Origin: Candidatus Poribacteria bacterium WGA-3G
Lineage (GTDB): Bacteria; Poribacteria; WGA-4E; WGA-3G
Direction of reading: 5' to 3'
Length of the DNA: 64,000 bases
Assembly (NCBI GenBank): GCA_000406005.1
Contig: ASZN01000011.1
Span: 1-64,000 of the forward strand
Below, one piece after another: positions 60,207-64,000 of the stretch. The notes under the pieces were generated by a model that had not been told where the DNA came from, ran no database searches, and was given only the letters and a program-made list of their open reading frames with translations. The translations under genes and the position numbers were made by a program. Each line of letters opens with the position of its first letter. Positions within the stretch are counted from its first letter, which is position 1.

Positions 60207-60230
60207 CCGATTTTGAAACGAAAAAATCGG
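60207..60230 (-). terminator. Hairpin after the protease/TolB/barrel gene
   Basis: CCGATTTT (60207-60214)/AAAATCGG (60223-60230) with an eight-base loop, 17 bases past the stop at 60247 on the minus strand, followed by GTTTTCC. It could be a weak terminator. Confidence 0.45.
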
Positions 60231-60246
60231 AGCAGAAATTTAATAT

Positions 60247-63200
60247 TTAAAAAGCTTGTCCAAGTCCAAAGTGGTATTTGAAACCGGGTTCTAATTGGGT
60301 GAAGTCTGTATGTCGCGCTGCGGCGAAGTCTATAGAAAACAGACCGAGTTGGAGTCGCATCCCGATTCCGACTGCGGCTTTAGCATCGTCGAGTCGAATA
60401 CCGTTCCCTTCTCGGACGAAAATGTTGAAAGGGTTCTCTGGTCCGTACTGCCAGTCTGACCACGCGCCGCCAAGATCGGCAAAGATAATACCACGAATAC
60501 CGCCGAGTGTCCATCTAATTGGCCATCCGAAGTGTAGAACATCTATTAACGGGATACGGACTTCTAAATTGATGAGCCCGATGCGAGTGCCGACCAACGC
60601 CTCATAATCGTAGCCGCGTAAGGTATCAATACCACCGAGATAGAAGTAGGATCTGTCAGCACCGAAGCTGCCGCCGAATAAAAATCGCGCCGCGATGGTA
60701 GAACGTCTACCGAGACCGAAATAGCGTCGCGCATCAAAGATAACATTTGTGAGAGCCAATTCGCTACCGATCATTGGAAAAGATTGTTCGACTTCAAGGC
60801 GGTATCGGGAGCCGCTATAAGGCGACCATTCACGCCACATCGTCGTATCGCCGACAAACGCGATAGAACCGGTTGTAAGTAGACCTCTATTGTCAAACGG
60901 ATCCAACGGACGACTCGTTTGGAAATTAAAGGCGAACGGTTGTGAATACATTGAGAAGTTAAGATCGAGTCGATGGTACCTGTCAAATGGGTAGTTAAGA
61001 TATGCACCGAGCCCCGTAATCCGTTGTAAAATACCCCGCCTGCTCTGGATGCCACCTAAGATATGGTATTCGTGATAATTGTAAATCATCGCGCCGATGT
61101 CCGTCCGGTTCGTCAAGAACCCGTATTGTGCGATGAAATCCGGTGCGAGGTAACTGGATTGGTTCATCACACTGACCCCGATCCGATGGTTGCCCAACAT
61201 ATCGCTACCGATAATCTGCACCGAGCTTCTCAGGATACCGTCAGCACCGAGCGTGAAATCTGGGAAGATCGCATCTAAAGCGAAAGAGGATTTTGTACTA
61301 TACTTCCGTCTGGCGATCCTATAGTTCTCCGGTTTTTCTGCTGTTAAAACGGCGGTCGGTTCAGCAATGTCTGTGATCTCAACTTTTTCTTCCGTGGTTT
61401 TAACAACCGCCATCGTATGGACATCGTATTTCCCGTTCTGATAGGCAGTAAACAGGAGCTGCTTTCCGTCTGGCGATAAACTCGGGTTGAAACAGCCGGT
61501 CATCATATTGGTCAAACGCGTCAACTCGACCTGTAGCGTCTGGTCTGAAGTGGCTATCGGCTGTCGGCTATCGGCTATCGGCAAAGAGAGACCATGTTCA
61601 TCAGAAACTTCTTTGCTGACTGCCGAAAGGTTTTTCGCAGAAAAACCGCCCTGACTGCTGACGGCCACTAATTCAAGCCTGTATATATCATAAATACGTT
61701 GTCCATCTGCACAGAAGAGAATCGATTCTCCGTCAGGTGTCCATGATGGACTGATAGCGTTATAGGTACCGTTGGTTAACACACGTTCTGTACCGTTGTC
61801 GAGATCGATCAGTACGAGTCTATTTTTTCGTCCCCGTTCGGAGGTATAGATGATTTTGTTAGTTGTTGGATGCCATGACGGGTGCGTGTCGTTAAACGCG
61901 TCGAAGGTCAATCTATCGATTTCACCTGTTAGGAGCTCAATGCTGTAGAGGTCTGTCTGCCCCTCTTTGAGTGCCGAAAACACGATCCGTTCACCGCTGC
62001 CGTCATAGTCTGGGGAGGAGATGTTATCGTAGTCGAGCCTGAAGTACTGCGTGAGTTCTTCGGTTAGGATGTTCACTTCGAGGAGATAGTTAGCGTCGTG
62101 ATGCTTAGCGACGAAAGCGATTCTGTCGCCATCGGGTGCCCACGCAAGGCTTCTACCGAATCCGCTGAAATCGGTTCGGATCTCTTCGTATTTCTCTCGG
62201 AAAAATCGTTTGGTAACCCGATCAATCCGCTCACCTGTTTTTGCGGACATCAGAACGACCTCAAGAAACCCATCGTTCCCCGTGACGTAAGCGATAATGT
62301 CGCCGCTCGGCGACCAGATCGGTTTGATGTTATGCGAGTATCTTGATTTTTCGGTAAGATTTTTCGCCACGAGATCGGGCAATTCACGGTCTTCAATGAG
62401 GGGCCAATAGCGTTTCCGTACGGTCTGTCGCCACGCTTTATCGAATTCTTCGAGTTCCACACCGAGTACTTCCGTGAAAACACGGTTAATGTCTTTCGTA
62501 CGGCTCTGTCGTAACCCGCGTAGAATCTCAGCAATTTTTTCTCGTCCGTAGGTCTCCGTGAGATATGCCACCGCCAGTTGTCCTAACTTATATCCGACGT
62601 AGGGTGAGCTGAGTCGGTTGAAGTTCTGGAGTTGCGGTAACGGTACGATGTTGTTCGTCATGCTCGCATCGCGGATGACCATCTCGCCGATCGCGTCGTT
62701 ATCTTCGGCGAAATAATCTGCCATCCCTTCTATGAACCAGATCGGAGGTGAATAGAGGAATTCGCCGCTGTAGATACGGGCGTGCGGTTTCTGATAGATG
62801 ATGTCGTACTGAAAGATATGGATGAGTTCGTGAAAAATTACCTCTCGAAACGCTTCAAGGGAGCCTGTGAACGGAATAACAATGCGGTGCTTAAAGAGTT
62901 CCGCGAAACCACCGATACCTTCGTGAAGCTCTTGTAAGATGATGTTGGTTTCCTGAAAATCCTTGTGCGATTTGTAGAGGATCAGCGGCGTTCTATCTCG
63001 CAGTTCGTGTTCAAAATCCTCGCTGTGTTGTTCGTAAGCCTCTTCGGCGATCGCAGCCATGATAGGCACAAGTTTCCCCTCGCTCGGATAGTAGTATATA
63101 TCGAAATGCTCCGTCCGATGGATATGCCAATCGAAACGTTGTGCCGTGATCTTGTTTTTACCGAAAGCTTGTGCCCATCCGACACAAGGCATCAATAAAC

Positions 63201-63312
63201 CGACAAATAGAAGCGTACAAAGGAGGTATCTACCGAATATCGGTCGTGTGTGATGGGTGTATTTTGCAGATATATTTTTCGTTGTTAGCGATTTAGTTTT
63301 ATTGTTTCTCAC
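60247..63312 (-). CDS. Metalloprotease-like / TolB-type propeller / outer-membrane beta-barrel fusion
   Basis: A 1021-aa envelope protein in three parts. After a signal segment (LLCTLLFVGLLMPCVGWA), residues about 60-310 resemble a peptidase_MA-like zinc protease (IFHELIHIFQYD with HELIH; later WFIEGMADYFAED). About 325-690 is a TolB/PD40 propeller (IKPIWSPSGDIIAYV, SLAWAPDGDRIAFV, SPSWTPDGESILFCAD, NPSLSPDGKQLLFTAY). The last about 300 residues are a BamA/Omp85-like barrel (YLGGIDTLRGYDYEALVGTRIG, LNLEVRIPL-type strand, ending in F). It is therefore anchored in the outer membrane with the protease and propeller in the periplasm or outside. A repeat-derived segment PIADSRQPIATSD sits between propeller blades. 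Confidence 0.82.
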   Translation of the reverse strand: MRNNKTKSLTTKNISAKYTHHTRPIFGRYLLCTLLFVGLLMPCVGWAQAFGKNKITAQRFDWHIHRTEHFDIYYYPSEGKLVPIMAAIAEEAYEQHSEDFEHELRDRTPLILYKSHKDFQETNIILQELHEGIGGFAELFKHRIVIPFTGSLEAFREVIFHELIHIFQYDIIYQKPHARIYSGEFLYSPPIWFIEGMADYFAEDNDAIGEMVIRDASMTNNIVPLPQLQNFNRLSSPYVGYKLGQLAVAYLTETYGREKIAEILRGLRQSRTKDINRVFTEVLGVELEEFDKAWRQTVRKRYWPLIEDRELPDLVAKNLTEKSRYSHNIKPIWSPSGDIIAYVTGNDGFLEVVLMSAKTGERIDRVTKRFFREKYEEIRTDFSGFGRSLAWAPDGDRIAFVAKHHDANYLLEVNILTEELTQYFRLDYDNISSPDYDGSGERIVFSALKEGQTDLYSIELLTGEIDRLTFDAFNDTHPSWHPTTNKIIYTSERGRKNRLVLIDLDNGTERVLTNGTYNAISPSWTPDGESILFCADGQRIYDIYRLELVAVSSQGGFSAKNLSAVSKEVSDEHGLSLPIADSRQPIATSDQTLQVELTRLTNMMTGCFNPSLSPDGKQLLFTAYQNGKYDVHTMAVVKTTEEKVEITDIAEPTAVLTAEKPENYRIARRKYSTKSSFALDAIFPDFTLGADGILRSSVQIIGSDMLGNHRIGVSVMNQSSYLAPDFIAQYGFLTNRTDIGAMIYNYHEYHILGGIQSRRGILQRITGLGAYLNYPFDRYHRLDLNFSMYSQPFAFNFQTSRPLDPFDNRGLLTTGSIAFVGDTTMWREWSPYSGSRYRLEVEQSFPMIGSELALTNVIFDARRYFGLGRRSTIAARFLFGGSFGADRSYFYLGGIDTLRGYDYEALVGTRIGLINLEVRIPLIDVLHFGWPIRWTLGGIRGIIFADLGGAWSDWQYGPENPFNIFVREGNGIRLDDAKAAVGIGMRLQLGLFSIDFAAARHTDFTQLEPGFKYHFGLGQAF
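61551..61582. repeat. In-frame GGCTATCGG-type repeat inside a gene
   Basis: Four degenerate copies of ggctatcgg (tggctatcggctgtcggctatcggctatcgg) encode PIADSRQPIATSD on the minus strand in the propeller region. The same short unit occurs in the intergenic region at 22627-22650, so it is a dispersed simple repeat that has expanded in frame. Confidence 0.7.
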
Positions 63313-63349
63313 ACCTCTAACTCCTATTCTGTATTATAGTAAGTTTTGT

Positions 63350-64000
63350 TCAATTGACCAAATATCGATCTTCGCGTTCGTAGTGTGGAGAGATTTCACG
63401 CGTAAACTCCATTGCGGCACGCTTGCCGAGTTCTCGCATCGTGTTTGCCTGTGGACCCGCTTCCGAAAAAATAAAGGAGCCGATCGTATGCGCCTCCGCA
63501 GTGCTACGCCGGTAGTCTTCATCCCAGATAATTTCTTCGGTTTCGACATCGAAAATCATGACTCGCAGTGAGAGGAGATAGGTTTTTTCCATGTAGTCCT
63601 GATAATCCATAACGTAGCGTTGGTTCTGTATGGAATAGCGTTCTCCATAATACCTTCTGGGTCGGCTATCCGAATAGAAACGGAAGCTTCCGATGATAAT
63701 CCCTTTCACCTCAAAATACTCTCCGAGTTGGCTGAGGCGTTCTGTATCAGAGAACCACTCCTGCTCGACGGTTTCACCTGTCAGCATCCGCGCTGTGTCT
63801 TGTGTACTGACGACCTCAAAGTGTTTTTGGCGTGCCAAACCGCTGCGGAGTATTGAGGCGATCTCCTCGCCGATTTCTTCAGGCAGTTCTTCGTTACGCC
63901 TTATCTCTTTTTCGGGGACAAATGGCAGAACGGCGAAGTTGGAATACCGATTAATGTCGATTTCGGATTCGACTTTCACCGGAATGGAGACACGTGTTAC
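63350..64000 (-). CDS. CsgG/LpoB-like envelope protein (C-terminal part)
   Basis: The reading frame enters from beyond the window end and stops at 63350. About 216 codons are visible: VTRVSIPVKVE, then FAVLPFVPEKEI, EEIGEEIASILRSGLARQKHFEVVS, YFEVKGIIIGSFRFYSD and LRVMIFDVETEEIIWDEDYR. This is the alpha/beta pattern of CsgG/LpoB/FlgT-type periplasmic domains (N-terminal signal not visible). Such proteins assemble pores or activate peptidoglycan synthases. It is 37 bases upstream of the fusion gene at 60247-63312 and probably co-transcribed with it. Confidence 0.7.
   Translation of the reverse strand, partial: VTRVSIPVKVESEIDINRYSNFAVLPFVPEKEIRRNEELPEEIGEEIASILRSGLARQKHFEVVSTQDTARMLTGETVEQEWFSDTERLSQLGEYFEVKGIIIGSFRFYSDSRPRRYYGERYSIQNQRYVMDYQDYMEKTYLLSLRVMIFDVETEEIIWDEDYRRSTAEAHTIGSFIFSEAGPQANTMRELGKRAAMEFTREISPHYEREDRYLVN

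Noticed and set aside
60207..60230. This hairpin as a strong rho-independent terminator
   Set aside because: Only a short T-run (GTTTTCC) follows on the minus strand, so it is kept as a weak terminator only.
1..64000. tRNA, rRNA and well-known riboswitches
   Set aside because: No clover-leaf with a TTC loop, no rRNA signature and no TPP, cobalamin or SAM riboswitch core was found by eye; a covariance scan was not possible.

Overview
The window looks like a chromosomal piece of an uncultured, Gram-negative-type (diderm) heterotroph. The repertoire (many Gfo/Idh/MocA oxidoreductases, a PhyH dioxygenase, xylose-isomerase-like TIM barrels, LamG and CBM9-like secreted proteins, many small lipoproteins, orphan Peripla_BP_6 binding proteins, an outer-membrane beta-barrel, a SurA-like chaperone) resembles Candidatus Poribacteria or a related sponge/marine lineage. 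That placement is inference from gene families; there is no rRNA or other marker gene in the window.

Layout: 1-202 is the tail of a coiled-coil protein. 206-4086 is a forward operon for sugar-acid catabolism (PhyH dioxygenase, DlgD/YiaK-type dehydrogenase, Gfo/Idh oxidoreductase, FAH-family hydrolase). 4120-7214 holds a LysM/IPT lipoprotein and a GH13 amylase. 7298-8706 holds two related small lipoproteins, one with a 12-copy repeat and one a cytochrome P460. 9007-12814 is a reverse operon of a rhamnonate-dehydratase-like enolase, a SurA-like chaperone and a TPR protein. 12885-16403 holds a decayed lipoprotein gene, a His-rich outer-membrane protein, an acetoacetate-decarboxylase-family protein and an SDR. 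16582-19995 is a Phd antitoxin whose PIN partner is cut to eight codons, directly followed by a type ISP-like restriction-modification enzyme. 20159-26756 holds two membrane proteins, a DNA methyltransferase with a broken HNH tail, and a cluster of CBM9/LamG proteins sharing one C-terminal motif. 26886-27438 is a TnpB-less IS200/IS605-like element carrying a probable structured RNA. 27436-33110 holds five Gfo/Idh genes, four of them tandem copies.

33147-37366 contains a DUF2283 toxin-antitoxin-like pair, a NagD-type phosphatase, an orphan binding protein, an LLM oxidoreductase and a ceramidase-like fragment. 37392-40919 contains an ECF sigma factor fused through one membrane helix to an inactive M16 protease-like domain, next to an apparently active M16 protease. 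41165-48463 holds a second orphan binding protein, three TIM-barrel proteins, an unrecognised 476-aa protein and a tandem family of small lipoproteins. 48511-56838 holds a PDC/IPDC-type enzyme, queF, a 14-repeat FG-GAP surface protein, queG, pheA and a small gene with an in-frame TGA that may be a selenoprotein. 56928-64000 holds a UPF0182 membrane protein, a protease/TolB/beta-barrel fusion and the end of a CsgG/LpoB-like protein.

Themes: sugar and sugar-acid turnover (oxidoreductases, epimerase-like barrels, amylase, carbohydrate-binding surface proteins), envelope biogenesis, and a strong imprint of small mobile or palindromic elements that sit at gene ends and have trimmed several genes. 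The most notable candidates for undescribed biology are the sigma/M16 fusion pair, the UGA-containing gene, the RNA inside the IS605-like element and the shared GKL..TWG..K C-terminus.
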